Origin: Psychrobacter maritimus
GTDB taxonomy: Bacteria > Pseudomonadota > Gammaproteobacteria > Pseudomonadales > Moraxellaceae
NCBI RefSeq assembly: GCF_904846345.1
Contig: NZ_CAJHAJ010000003.1
Coordinates: 248,001 to 312,000, forward strand
Reading direction: 5' to 3'
DNA: 64,000 nt
Every line of letters begins with the position of its first letter. Position 1 is the first letter of the stretch. Shown here piece by piece: positions 45,910-55,441 of this stretch. The translations under genes and the position numbers were made by a program. A model generated the notes under the pieces. The model saw only the letters and a program-made list of their open reading frames with translations. It searched no databases and was not told the DNA's origin.

Positions 45910-48513
45910 GTGTTAGAAGCTTATCGTAAACATGTCGCAGAACGTGCTGAGCTAGGAACTGTACCACTTCCACTAAATGAGAAGCAGGTAGCAGAATTGG
46001 TTGAGCTACTCAAAAACCCACCAGCGGGCGAAGATGCGTTCTTAATGGACTTGTTAGAAAACCGTATTCCTGCCGGTGTTGACCAAGCCGCTTATGTTAA
46101 AGCTGCATTTTTAGCCGCTATCGTTAAAGGTGAAGCGACTTCACCACTTATCAGCAAGAAAAAAGCCGTTGAAATCTTGGGCACTATGCAAGGTGGCTAT
46201 AACGTTGCGCCATTAGTTGCGGCATTAGACGACAGCGAAGTCGCACAAGAAGCCGCTGATGCGTTGAAAAAGACATTACTGGTATTTGATGCGTTCAATG
46301 ACGTGACCGAAAAAGCTGAAGCTGGCAACGACATCGCTAAAGAAGTTGTGCAATCTTGGGCTGACGCTGAGTGGTTCTTAAACCGCCCTGAAGTACCAAA
46401 GAAAACCACTTATACCACCTTTAAAGTGACTGGCGAAACCAACACTGATGACTTGTCGCCTGCGCAAGACGCATGGAGCCGCCCAGATATCCCATTGCAT
46501 TCATTAGCCATGCACAAAAACTCTCGCGACGGCATCTTTGCTGACGAAGAGGGCGTTGTTGGTCCAATGAAGCAAATCGAAGCTTTGAAAGAAAAAGGTC
46601 ATCCACTTGCTTATGTCGGCGACGTGGTTGGTACGGGTTCTAGCCGTAAATCTGCAACCAACTCAGTCCTTTGGTTAATGGGCGATGATATCCCGAACGT
46701 ACCAAACAAACGTGGTGGCGGTCTAGTATTGGGTAACAATATCGCTCCTATCTTCTTTAACACCATGGAAGATTCTGGCGCGTTACCAATTGAAAAAGTA
46801 GCGGTTGATAACCTAAACATGGGCGATGTGTTTGACATCTATCCGTATGAAGGCAAAATCACTAAGCATGATTCTGACGAAGTATTGTCAACGTTTACGC
46901 TAAACTCGCCAACATTGCTTGACGAAGTTCGTGCAGGCGGCCGTATTCCACTAATCGTTGGTCGTGGTTTGACTAACCGTGCTCGTGAATACATGGGTCT
47001 TGGTCATTCAGACGTATTTGCTAAGCCAGAAGAGCCAGCTGATACCGGTAAAGGCTTTACCCTTGCACAAAAAATGGTCGGTAAAGCTTGTGGTCTACAA
47101 GGCGTGCGTCCAGGTATGTACTGTGAGCCAAAAATGACGACGGTCGGCTCGCAAGATACCACTGGTCCTATGACCCGTGATGAGCTAAAAGACTTGGCAT
47201 GTTTGGGCTTCCAAGCAGACCTAGTGATGCAGTCATTCTGTCATACTGCTGCTTATCCAAAGCCAGTTGACGTTGAAACTCAGCATACACTACCTGACTT
47301 TATTATGAACCGTGGCGGCGTAAGCTTGCGTCCTGGTGATGGTATCATTCACTCATGGTTGAACCGTATGCTACTTCCAGATACCGTTGGTACTGGTGGT
47401 GACTCGCATACTCGTTTCCCAATGGGTATCTCGTTCCCAGCTGGTTCTGGTTTGGTTGCATTCGCCGCGGCAACTGGTGTGATGCCACTTGATATGCCTG
47501 AGTCTGTTCGTGTGCGCTTCGTTGGCGAACGTCAGCCTGGTATCACGCTACGTGACTTGGTCCATGCGATTCCTTATCAAGCCATCAAAGAAGGTTATTT
47601 GACCGTTGATAAGAAAGGTAAAATCAACGAGTTCAACGGTCGTATCCTTGAAATCGAAGGTCTAGAAGACCTAACCGCTGAGCAAGCGTTTGAGTTATCT
47701 GATGCATCAGCTGAGCGTAGTGCTGCTGGTTGTACCATCACTCTATCTGAAGCGTCTGTGACTGAGTACCTAAACTCAAACATCACGCTACTTAAGTGGA
47801 TGATTTCAGAAGGTTATGGCGATGCGCGTACGATTAGTCGCCGTGTTGAGCAAATGCAAGAGTGGCTAGCAAACCCAAGCCTATTGCGTGCTGACGAAGA
47901 TGCAGAATACGCCATCGACATGACAATCAATATGTCTGATATTAAAGAGCCGATTCTTTGCTGCCCGAACGATCCAGACGATGCTAAAACATTGGCTGAC
48001 GTCGCTGGTGATACCATTGATGAAGTATTCATTGGTTCATGTATGACCAACATTGGTCATTTCCGTGCAGCGGGTAAACTGCTACAAGACGTACCAGCAG
48101 GTAGCCTCAAAACTCGTCTATGGATTGCGCCACCAACGAAAATGGATGCGCGCCAATTGATGGAAGAAGGTTATTACAACATTTATGCACAAGCCGGCGC
48201 TCGTACTGAAATGCCAGGTTGTTCACTATGTATGGGTAACCAAGCACGTATCGCACCGAACTCTACTGCGGTATCGACTTCTACCCGTAACTTCCCGAAC
48301 CGTCTCGGTCAAGGTGCTGACGTTTATCTAGCGTCTGCAGAGCTTGCAGCTGTCGCAGCGGTACTTGGTAAACTGCCAACCAACGACGAGTATCAGCAGT
48401 ACGCTGGCATGCTTGATAGCATGGGCGAGGAAGTCTATCAGTACATGAACTTCGATCGTATGGATTCTTATACCGAAGAAGCGGACAAAATTAACGTTGC
48501 TCAGTTGACCTAA
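45910..48513 (+). CDS. acnB: Bifunctional aconitate hydratase 2 / 2-methylisocitrate dehydratase AcnB
   Basis: AcnB interconverts citrate and isocitrate in the TCA cycle. The 867-residue protein has the AcnB-specific N-terminal HEAT-like domain, then the swivel domain and the cluster domain with [24 protein letters not shown], and the iron-sulphur cysteines in [13 protein letters not shown] and [12 protein letters not shown]. The start is GTG with a GAGGACG ribosome site. A clear terminator follows, so it is monocistronic. Confidence 0.97.
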   Translation: MLEAYRKHVAERAELGTVPLPLNEKQVAELVELLKNPPAGEDAFLMDLLENRIPAGVDQAAYVKAAFLAAIVKGEATSPLISKKKAVEILGTMQGGYNVAPLVAALDDSEVAQEAADALKKTLLVFDAFNDVTEKAEAGNDIAKEVVQSWADAEWFLNRPEVPKKTTYTTFKVTGETNTDDLSPAQDAWSRPDIPLHSLAMHKNSRDGIFADEEGVVGPMKQIEALKEKGHPLAYVGDVVGTGSSRKSATNSVLWLMGDDIPNVPNKRGGGLVLGNNIAPIFFNTMEDSGALPIEKVAVDNLNMGDVFDIYPYEGKITKHDSDEVLSTFTLNSPTLLDEVRAGGRIPLIVGRGLTNRAREYMGLGHSDVFAKPEEPADTGKGFTLAQKMVGKACGLQGVRPGMYCEPKMTTVGSQDTTGPMTRDELKDLACLGFQADLVMQSFCHTAAYPKPVDVETQHTLPDFIMNRGGVSLRPGDGIIHSWLNRMLLPDTVGTGGDSHTRFPMGISFPAGSGLVAFAAATGVMPLDMPESVRVRFVGERQPGITLRDLVHAIPYQAIKEGYLTVDKKGKINEFNGRILEIEGLEDLTAEQAFELSDASAERSAAGCTITLSEASVTEYLNSNITLLKWMISEGYGDARTISRRVEQMQEWLANPSLLRADEDAEYAIDMTINMSDIKEPILCCPNDPDDAKTLADVAGDTIDEVFIGSCMTNIGHFRAAGKLLQDVPAGSLKTRLWIAPPTKMDARQLMEEGYYNIYAQAGARTEMPGCSLCMGNQARIAPNSTAVSTSTRNFPNRLGQGADVYLASAELAAVAAVLGKLPTNDEYQQYAGMLDSMGEEVYQYMNFDRMDSYTEEADKINVAQLT

Positions 48514-48569
48514 TTTTGCTTAAAGCTTAAGTTAAGTATTTTTAAGTTTTACAATTCTTATTTAAATAG

Positions 48570-48602
48570 AAACCCCGTATCGTGATGATGCGGGGTTTTT
48601 TT
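48570..48602 (+). terminator. Intrinsic terminator after acnB
   Basis: A 10-bp stem with one G-T pair (48572-48581 with 48586-48595 approximately) is followed by a run of seven T. Confidence 0.9.
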
Positions 48603-48731
48603 AAATTTAAAATAAATCAATAACGGTTTGCAAACTTTTATTGAGTGCTTATAATCAAAGTGGCTGATTAAATTTTTTGGTTGGCGACTTTACCGTTAAG
48701 GTTGACGACAAATCCTAGGAAAAATAAAAAT

Positions 48732-49160
48732 ATGCTTGATAAAACGACGCCGCCACCTTTACCGAATTCTGCAATGGTTAATAATCATAGTGCTGAAGCA
48801 AACTTTGGCATCCTTGACTGGTTTAAAAAAGCTTTAAGAAATTATACCAATTTCTCTGGTCGTGCTCGACGTAAAGAATATTGGTATTTCGTATTGGTAC
48901 AAATGGGTTTGATTATTGTAGCGATGATTTTAGATGCCATTATATTTAATTCAGAAACGGGGCTATTCTATATCGTTGTAGCGCTTGGTCTGTTTTTGCC
49001 GGGCTTAGCAGTGACTATTCGCAGATTACATGATACCAGCCGTTCAGGATGGTGGTTTTTGCTATCCATTTTGCCATTGATAGGCTCTATTGTATTACTG
49101 GTATTTTTAGCGAGCGATACCAAGCTTGAAACCAATCAATGGGGTCCACCAGCAAAATAA
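48732..49160 (+). CDS. DUF805 family membrane protein
   Basis: The 142-residue protein starts with a Pro-rich segment (TTPPPLPNS), then the DUF805 signature YTNFSGRARRKEYWYF, three or four hydrophobic helices and RRLHDTSRSGWWFLLSILPLIG. DUF805 (YhaH-like) proteins are inner-membrane proteins of unknown role. The frame opens at a TTG (48681), but the ATG at 48732 with AGGA upstream is preferred. Confidence 0.9.
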   Translation: MLDKTTPPPLPNSAMVNNHSAEANFGILDWFKKALRNYTNFSGRARRKEYWYFVLVQMGLIIVAMILDAIIFNSETGLFYIVVALGLFLPGLAVTIRRLHDTSRSGWWFLLSILPLIGSIVLLVFLASDTKLETNQWGPPAK

Positions 49161-49307
49161 GCTGCGACTGGTTTCTCTTATTATCTTCTGTATAATATAG
49201 GGGCAGGCGGAAACCGTGGCTCTGCACTTTTTTCTCTTTTCTATCTCGGGACGGACCGATACTTTGCTGGGCAACTTTTTTTATAATTAAGTGCTTTGGA
49301 GTTTTGG

Positions 49308-49754
49308 TTGATTACTTTATCCCCACTCAAACGTCGTATCGTCTATGTGACTGTTTTTGAGCTGATTGCTATCATTGCTTCTACCTTTGTATTAATGAAA
49401 CTCAGCGGCGGCGATGCGGCAGAGTCGTTACCCGTTGCTGTCATGGTGTCGTTGGCCGCTGTTATCTGGAACTTTTTATACAATACGGCTTTTGAAGCGT
49501 GGGAGCGGCGCAAGCAGGTTAAAAAACGCACGTTGTTAATCCGCAGTGCTCATGCTTTAGGGTTTGAAGGCGGATTGGTATTGATTTGCTTACCGCTATA
49601 TATGATTTGGTATGACGTTGGTTTAATCAAAGCCTTTATGATGGAGGCGGCGTTACTGCTATTTTTCTTGGTTTATACCTTTGTTTTTACCTTGGGTTTT
49701 GACAAGATATTTACCTTACCGCATCACTATAAGACCGCTTCTGCTTCTTCATAA
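49308..49754 (+). CDS. PACE-family efflux transporter (AceI-like)
   Basis: The 148-residue protein has four helices in two repeats: LKRRIVYVTVFELIAIIAST with a membrane Glu, WNFLYNTAFEAWERR, then RSAHALGFEGGLVLICLP with a second Glu, and a final FVYTFVFTLGFDK helix. This is the pattern of AceI, a proton-coupled exporter of chlorhexidine and short-chain diamines. GGAG (49298-49301) places the start at a TTG (49308); no ATG is available. A 13-base A/T terminator structure follows. Confidence 0.88.
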   Translation: MITLSPLKRRIVYVTVFELIAIIASTFVLMKLSGGDAAESLPVAVMVSLAAVIWNFLYNTAFEAWERRKQVKKRTLLIRSAHALGFEGGLVLICLPLYMIWYDVGLIKAFMMEAALLLFFLVYTFVFTLGFDKIFTLPHHYKTASASS

Positions 49755-49805
49755 GTAAATAGATTAAAGGTATTAATATAGACTTGTCTTTATATTGTTT
49801 TACCC

Positions 49806-49835
49806 AAAAAAAGGCTACCTAATGGTAGCCTTTTT
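49806..49835. terminator. Bidirectional terminator
   Basis: A 7-bp perfect stem (49813-49819 with 49824-49830), a 4-base loop and A/T flanks lie between converging genes. Confidence 0.88.
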
Positions 49836-49868
49836 GCTGATAGTACAGAAGGTAGCGTTAAAAGGCTT

Positions 49869-50666
49869 TTATTTACCTTGATAAACGGGCTTACGTTTTT
49901 CCATAAAGGCGGTGATACCTTCAGCAAAGTCAGCAGTTTTTGCCATCATAGTTTGTTGGTCAACTTCCATATCGAGCGCTTCATTTAAGCCTGCAAAAGC
50001 ATGAACGTTAATCATATGCTTCATTGATGCCAAAGCTTTACCGGGCAGGTTGCTTAGGCGTGTTGCCAATGCCAATACGCTGGCGTCAAGCTCATCTTTG
50101 CTTACGACGCTATTAACTAAGTTTAGACGCGCGACATCGTCGCTAGTAAGCTTATCACCCAACATCACAAGCTCAGTCGTTTTAGCCGCCCCAATCAACT
50201 GATTAAGCAAGTAAATGCCACCCGCATCTGGAATCAAACCGATATTGACAAAGGCTTGTACAAATTTGGCATTATCAACGGCGATACGGAAATCACACGT
50301 TAATGCCAAGTTCATCCCAGCGCCAGCCACTGCCCCTTCTAACTTGGCGATAATTGGCTTATGAATATTACGCAGTTTTAGGCTCACTTCTGCGACTTCT
50401 CTGAGCATAAAATCAAGCTTTGCCACGAGTGCCTCAGATTCCATGCCGTTTTCTAGCATCTCACCGATATGACCGCCACTAGAGAAGTTGTTATTTGACC
50501 CTTGCAGCACAATCACGCGCACATCAGTATCTTGATCGGCTTGATCAAGCGCATCCATAATTGCGCCTTTTAATGGCGTGCTAAACGCATTTAGCGTCTT
50601 AGGATCATTCATGGTAATGGTGGCAATATGGTTTTCGCTGTGATATTCGACCAGAGATTGTGACAT
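49869..50666 (-). CDS. Enoyl-CoA hydratase/isomerase family protein
   Basis: The 265-residue crotonase-fold protein has NNNFSSGGHIGEML and KLEGAVAGAGMNLALTCDFR, which forms the oxyanion hole, and VNIGLIPDAGG. Most homologues act in fatty acid or aromatic acid degradation. The active-site Glu region reads FVQAFVNIGLIPDAGG, so one catalytic Glu is replaced and hydratase activity is not certain. It is monocistronic. Confidence 0.85.
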   Translation of the reverse strand: MSQSLVEYHSENHIATITMNDPKTLNAFSTPLKGAIMDALDQADQDTDVRVIVLQGSNNNFSSGGHIGEMLENGMESEALVAKLDFMLREVAEVSLKLRNIHKPIIAKLEGAVAGAGMNLALTCDFRIAVDNAKFVQAFVNIGLIPDAGGIYLLNQLIGAAKTTELVMLGDKLTSDDVARLNLVNSVVSKDELDASVLALATRLSNLPGKALASMKHMINVHAFAGLNEALDMEVDQQTMMAKTADFAEGITAFMEKRKPVYQGK

Positions 50667-50994
50667 AGTTGGTTTCCTTAATGAGAAATTTTAGATAAGC
50701 ATTGCTGATAACAATGGATGTTATAATGGACAAGGTGTAACAAGTCATGCAAGCTGATTACTATAGCAGCTTGTTATGATTATAAAAGCGGGTTTTGTGG
50801 GCGCTTAAGGCACGCTTAAAGAGGTTTAAATTTTATCTATTTCAATGAACATTTACATTATTGAATATATAACGCGTACCGTGCAAAAATAACGCTATGA
50901 ACTCTCTGCTCGCTGCATTATGCTAAAAGGCAGTAGTTTTAAGGATTTCTTTCATTAAACAAGCAATCAACAAGCAAAAAACAAGGAAGTGATT
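50667..50994. other. Gap between divergent genes
   Basis: This 328-base gap between the crotonase and hydrolase genes should hold both promoters. No repeat, hairpin or small gene stood out. Confidence 0.45.
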
Positions 50995-51807
50995 ATGCCA
51001 ATGATAAATGTAAATAACGTTGATATTTATTATGAAGACAGCGCGCCTGAGGATAAGCAAAAGCCAGTGATGGTATTTGCCCATGGACTGCTATGGAATA
51101 CGCGGATGTATGATAAGCAGGTGGAGTACTTTAAATCTGGCTGCCGCTGTATTGCGTTTGATTTTCGTGGGCAAGGTCAGTCTGAGATTACCAAATCAGG
51201 CTATGATATGGAGACGCTGACCGAGGATACGCTAGCATTGTTGGATGCGCTAAATATTGAGAAATGTCATTTTTTAGGATTATCCATGGGTGGCTTTGTC
51301 GCTCAGCGTATCGCGCTTAAACGTCCAGAGTTACTGTTATCGCTGACCTTACTTGAAACGTCAGCAGACCCTGAAGACCCAAAAAACGTGCCGCAGTATC
51401 GAAAATTGATGAAAGCTATCCGCTGGCTTGGTATGAAGCGGGTCAGCCAAAAAGTCATGCCTATTATGTTTGGCAATAGCTTTTTGAACGATAAGTCGCG
51501 TAAGGCTGATCGCAGAGAGTGGCTCGCGATGCTACAAAGTAATCGTAAAGGCGGGGTCGTTAAGGCGACCACAGGCGTCATTGAGCGCTCGGCCACTTAT
51601 GATCGGCTAGGCGAGATTAGCACGACGACACTGATTATCGTTGGTGATGAAGATACGGCAACGCCTTATGCAAAGGCGGAGCGGATGCATTTTGCGATTA
51701 AAGGCTCTAAGCTTGCGGTTATTAAAGGCGCTGGGCATACAGCGACGGTAGAAGAACCTGAGCAGGTTAATAAAGTGATTAATACCTTTTTAGCAAACTG
51801 TGTCTAA
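50995..51807 (+). CDS. Alpha/beta hydrolase
   Basis: The 270-residue protein has VFAHGLLWNTRMYD, AFDFRGQGQS, the nucleophile elbow FLGLSMGGFVAQ, a late Asp in IVGDEDTATPY and His in KGAGHTATVEEP. It resembles 3-oxoadipate enol-lactonase/haloperoxidase-type hydrolases; the substrate is not predictable. AGGAAG places the start at the ATG at 50995, not the GTG two codons earlier. A terminator follows. Confidence 0.87.
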   Translation: MPMINVNNVDIYYEDSAPEDKQKPVMVFAHGLLWNTRMYDKQVEYFKSGCRCIAFDFRGQGQSEITKSGYDMETLTEDTLALLDALNIEKCHFLGLSMGGFVAQRIALKRPELLLSLTLLETSADPEDPKNVPQYRKLMKAIRWLGMKRVSQKVMPIMFGNSFLNDKSRKADRREWLAMLQSNRKGGVVKATTGVIERSATYDRLGEISTTTLIIVGDEDTATPYAKAERMHFAIKGSKLAVIKGAGHTATVEEPEQVNKVINTFLANCV

Positions 51808-51868
51808 CTTTGAGCGAGACTGGAACCAGTTTTGAATCAGACATAGCAATTAATAAAGTGTTTATACG

Positions 51869-51907
51869 AAAAAAAGCCGTTATCCTATTTAAGATAACGG
51901 CTTTTTT
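51869..51907. terminator. Bidirectional terminator
   Basis: A perfect 10-bp core (51875-51884 with 51893-51902), extended by A/T runs, lies between converging genes and closes the Ter biosynthetic operon on the other strand. Confidence 0.9.
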
Positions 51908-51973
51908 ATTGAAACTATTTAAGAAATTAACATTAAAATATTAATTTTAAAACAGCAAGGGTAACATCTTTAT

Positions 51974-53059
51974 TTATAACCGTGCCGTATAGTCATTATT
52001 AATATCATCAAGGGTGCCAAAAACCTCAGCGCGATTGACGATTTCTGTTGCCCATGCACGGTGCGTGGCAGGCTCGAGCATCGTATCATTATATTTAAAT
52101 ACCGCTTTTGCCTCGCTATGTAAGATTGCCTGCGCTTCATCCAAGGTGCTTAACGGCACGCAATACGCTTGCTGTACCAAAGCAATCTGGCTTGGGTGAA
52201 TGACCGTTTTGCCGACCAGTCCCAAGTTCACATCACGCATCAGCTCTTTCATAAACAGTGTTGGCTGCTCTAAGTATTCAAATACTGGCGCGGTAAGATA
52301 AAAACCATGCGGTACAAAGCAGCCAAGCAGCTGATAGGCGAGCGTACCAATCGGAGTGTCATAAACGATGCTGTTTTTAGGACGGCGTAAACGCAGCGCT
52401 GCAAATAAGTCATTACCACCGATACGCAGGGCAAATACTGGCTGGCTAAAGGCTTCTTTAAAGCCAATCGCCAACTCTTGATTGTGATGTGGATTAAATA
52501 GCGCTGCCGTCTCAAGCGTCGGCATCAATAGCTGCTCAGTGCTTAAATTCTGACAGGCCATACGCCAATTAGATAAGCTATACATATCGACTTTGGGCAA
52601 AACAAAACCGTCGACCAAATCAATATGGGCAAAATCTGCGAGCTGCTCTAGCATCGCCGGATGACGCGGGCGCACGAAGACCAAAGGTCTGGTTGGCTGA
52701 TCGGTGTGCGCTTTTGATTGAATGCCATCTTTTTTTGCTGGGTCATTGATACTATCGACATGCGCGGCCCACGTATGTAGCAGCGTTTGTAGACGCTCAA
52801 GTGCCAGCTCAACATCGCTATGGCTGACCGCATCTTCTAAGCAGATAATAATACTGTTAATCGTCGGCAATTTATCACGCGTAATGACTTGCCAAATATC
52901 TTGCCGCGTCGCAGGCATATATAGGCTAGCACCCAGCTGATACGGGTGATGGGTATTCGGTTTGAGCATCGCATGACGCTCAGTAATCAGGTGGGCATAA
53001 GACTGATTGTTATTATAAAGATTGGACTCATTGTGGGGCATATCGGACATAGTTGGCAT
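51974..53059 (-). CDS. HpcH/HpaI (CitE-like) aldolase/lyase of the Ter biosynthetic module
   Basis: The 361-residue TIM-barrel protein has SLYMPATRQDIW, IIICLEDAVSHSDV (metal-binding Glu/Asp region), PLVFVRPRHP, VDGFVLPKVD, ALRIGGNDLF and GKTVIHPSQIALV, as in citrate-lyase beta-type enzymes. Such a gene is a standard member of the Ter-linked operon with two phosphoribosyltransferases, ATP-grasp and HAD proteins. It is the last gene of six on this strand, 154 bases after StiP. The start is uncertain because no ribosome site stands out before either Met1 or Met4. Confidence 0.85.
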   Translation of the reverse strand: MPTMSDMPHNESNLYNNNQSYAHLITERHAMLKPNTHHPYQLGASLYMPATRQDIWQVITRDKLPTINSIIICLEDAVSHSDVELALERLQTLLHTWAAHVDSINDPAKKDGIQSKAHTDQPTRPLVFVRPRHPAMLEQLADFAHIDLVDGFVLPKVDMYSLSNWRMACQNLSTEQLLMPTLETAALFNPHHNQELAIGFKEAFSQPVFALRIGGNDLFAALRLRRPKNSIVYDTPIGTLAYQLLGCFVPHGFYLTAPVFEYLEQPTLFMKELMRDVNLGLVGKTVIHPSQIALVQQAYCVPLSTLDEAQAILHSEAKAVFKYNDTMLEPATHRAWATEIVNRAEVFGTLDDINNDYTARL

Positions 53060-53159
53060 CGTAAATAGTGATAAGTGAATGGTTATAGCAAGAAATCATA
53101 GCGTAAGGACGTATGATAAAAACAGCGGTGCTGATGCAGTATTGATGCATTTCTTTCGC

Positions 53160-53204
53160 AAGGCATCAATACATCAAGGCATCAAGGCATCAAGGCATCA
53201 ATAC
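53160..53204. repeat. 9-bp tandem repeat between StiP and CitE-like genes
   Basis: AAGGCATCA-type units recur about five times in 45 bases, with two variant units. The array directly follows the StiP stop codon region. Confidence 0.8.
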
Positions 53205-53213
53205 ATTAATGAA

Positions 53214-54413
53214 TCAAGAGCGATCTGTTGCCCGCTGCTTAATCAGCGTAATCGCTTGATAGGGGAGTATTTTAGCACCTAATACCGTGATATTGATATC
53301 ACGCTCGCTACATAAATGCCGCAATAACACAGTATCTGGGTGATCGGCGGTTGCCAACAAGATGCGCTCAGGATCACGGCGTAATATCGCCCTTGTCGCC
53401 TCTGCAATGGTCGGCTTAATACGGTTGCGATTGCTAATGTCATACTCTGCTGCCAGCGTATCAATTAAAGCAGCTGTCTGATAGCGTGGTTGCTCAAACG
53501 TTTGCAAGTATTGTGGAGACGTAGACAATGCACGCCGCGTGCTATCAATATGATCAACAAAGGCTAGGCTATGGTCTACCGCAACCAAGTTATCATAAAA
53601 GACGCTACGATGTAGCCCCGATTGTGGCTCAGTATATAAACTGCGTGATATCAGCCCAGATACGGTGCTGTTTAATAAACCTGATGGAATCAGCCAATCT
53701 TCCTCACTAGCCGCCAACCAAGCAACGCCTGCGGGGTCCGCAAGGGTTAATAGAGGAATAACATCCTTGCCTTGATGGAAAATATTGGCAAAATTTGGAT
53801 GATTAGGGTCACTAAAGATATCTAAGCTACGAGCCAGCTCTTGATAAATTGCCCCTTTACCCGTCCAGCCGTCGACAAATATGATTGTGCTGTCTGGATG
53901 AGCGTCCAATATCATCTGCAGCGCGACTGGATCAAGTCCGCGATCGCGAATGATACTGATACCATAATGCACACTTGGCAACGCATAGCTGCTATTAGTA
54001 TCTGACCTTTCATTGTCTAATAGGGCACGTTGCAACAATACGCCAACTGGTAAACCTGCGCGTACCAAGCTGACTAATATTAATGGACGTTCAGTACTTA
54101 CCGTCTGCCAAAAAATATGATGTAGCGTATAAGCCAAGTTAGCAATATCAGTTGCGGTTCTTGTTGTACCTTGCGCTAATGCCTGCTGATACAATTGCTC
54201 ATGCATGGCAGTTGGCGCATGCTCTAAGGTTAACATATCTGAATAGTGGCGCTGACCGCTTTGGATGAGCGCTTCTTTTTGACTGACGGGCACATCAGCA
54301 ACGGCGTTTTTATCAACGATATCAAGCAGCACAGTCACATCGCTAGCAAGATAGCTGCCTGAGCCATATTCCTGCATTTTTTGAATATTAGGGTTCGTTA
54401 TAGGATGGGTCAT
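53214..54413 (-). CDS. StiP-type phosphoribosyltransferase-PELOTA protein
   Basis: The 399-residue protein matches the family labelled 'cysteine protease StiP' in databases but built as a phosphoribosyltransferase fold: LVSLVRAGLPVGVLLQRAL, then IIFVDGWTGKGA (177-188), the PRPP-loop position. A C-terminal PELOTA-like RNA-binding domain follows (about 335-399, IAEATRAILRRDPERILLA and DINITVLGAKILPYQAI). In the Ter system model it helps form a nucleoside-like compound. It lies 83 bases after the HAD gene in the same operon. Confidence 0.83.
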   Translation of the reverse strand: MTHPITNPNIQKMQEYGSGSYLASDVTVLLDIVDKNAVADVPVSQKEALIQSGQRHYSDMLTLEHAPTAMHEQLYQQALAQGTTRTATDIANLAYTLHHIFWQTVSTERPLILVSLVRAGLPVGVLLQRALLDNERSDTNSSYALPSVHYGISIIRDRGLDPVALQMILDAHPDSTIIFVDGWTGKGAIYQELARSLDIFSDPNHPNFANIFHQGKDVIPLLTLADPAGVAWLAASEEDWLIPSGLLNSTVSGLISRSLYTEPQSGLHRSVFYDNLVAVDHSLAFVDHIDSTRRALSTSPQYLQTFEQPRYQTAALIDTLAAEYDISNRNRIKPTIAEATRAILRRDPERILLATADHPDTVLLRHLCSERDINITVLGAKILPYQAITLIKQRATDRS

Positions 54414-54496
54414 AAGATAGTTTCTACTTACAAAAATGCGTTCGATTATTGTTTTTAAAATGAGGACACGCCCTAAGAGAGGTTAAGCGTTTAGAA

Positions 54497-55330
54497 TTAC
54501 TGCGAGCTAAAGCGCTCATGTAGCTGACCATGATTTGGCATGCCGTACCAGTCGAGTAGTTGCAAAAATGGTAAATCGGCCAAGCTATCACCAAAGCCAA
54601 AGCTCGGACGCTGACTGTCTAAATGCTGGTCTAATAAAAACTGCACCGCATGGCGTTTATGCACTGCGTGCGGTAATATCGCCAGATTGTTCGCATTGAC
54701 ATGCACATAAAAATCTTGCTCAAAATCACGTATTAACGTTGGTAACTTTTCAGCGAGCTCTACTAACGCTTGATGGTCCTTTTGCCCATGTTTAATAGCC
54801 AGATAAATGGTCAGCTCTTCATTAACAGCGCCATCATTAAAGTGATCGATATGCGGTGTAAATACCAGCTGACTGTTATCATTTCTACTGTGATTGGCAA
54901 ATAATTGGCTTAGCTGCTGTAATTTATCCTGCAATGGCGCAAGTTCACTATGCATACGCTTTTGCCACTGAGCTTGTAGCGTGCCGTCTCTATCAAGAAT
55001 AATCGCACCGTGGGTTAAGACCTGCCAGCTATCAAAAGGCAGCTTAACGCGTTTGATTTCACTGCGATCGCGTGCGGTGACCACTATCAGCTCTGTACTA
55101 AGCAGCAGCCAATTAAAGAACGCGGCTTGGCGCTGACTCATAAAACTTAGTGGCTTACCTTGTTTATTAACGGTCGCGCAAACTAAGTTTTCAGGTTCAG
55201 ATGTTGGCAAATCCCATGCATCAATTTTACGTTGGGTTTGAAAAAGCGTATCGTCCAAATCCATCAGCGCGTAGGGTTTGACGATATCGGAATTGGCTTG
55301 AAAAAATGGGATAGTCATAGTATTTGCCAT
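54497..55330 (-). CDS. HAD-superfamily phosphatase of the Ter biosynthetic module
   Basis: The 277-residue protein has the HAD motif I MDLDDTLF (Asp24, Asp26), a motif II region in LIVVTARDRSE and motif IV GFGDSLADLPF. The cap is of the sucrose-phosphatase-like type. It is the expected phosphatase step of the Ter-linked pathway, removing phosphate from a ribosylated intermediate (inference from the family model). A 110-base gap to the upstream gene holds a short tandem repeat. Confidence 0.82.
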   Translation of the reverse strand: MANTMTIPFFQANSDIVKPYALMDLDDTLFQTQRKIDAWDLPTSEPENLVCATVNKQGKPLSFMSQRQAAFFNWLLLSTELIVVTARDRSEIKRVKLPFDSWQVLTHGAIILDRDGTLQAQWQKRMHSELAPLQDKLQQLSQLFANHSRNDNSQLVFTPHIDHFNDGAVNEELTIYLAIKHGQKDHQALVELAEKLPTLIRDFEQDFYVHVNANNLAILPHAVHKRHAVQFLLDQHLDSQRPSFGFGDSLADLPFLQLLDWYGMPNHGQLHERFSSQ

Positions 55331-55390
55331 AAAAGCGTGCGTAAGGGTTAAATGTGAAAATCAAAGCAGAATTTAAAGGATAGTTTTAAT

Positions 55391-55441
55391 AGGACAGCTT
55401 TTATAAGACAGCCTTTGTAAGCTAGCTTTTATAAAACAGCT
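55391..55441. repeat. 14-bp tandem repeat before the HAD gene
   Basis: Units such as GACAGCTTTTATAA, GACAGCCTTTGTAA and GCTAGCTTTTATAA follow each other from about 55394, with a partial fourth. The array reaches the end of the upstream gene. Confidence 0.8.

Noticed and set aside
53160..53204. Possible iteron-type origin or CRISPR fragment
   Set aside because: Units are 9 bp with no spacing and no replication gene nearby; simple slippage explains it.
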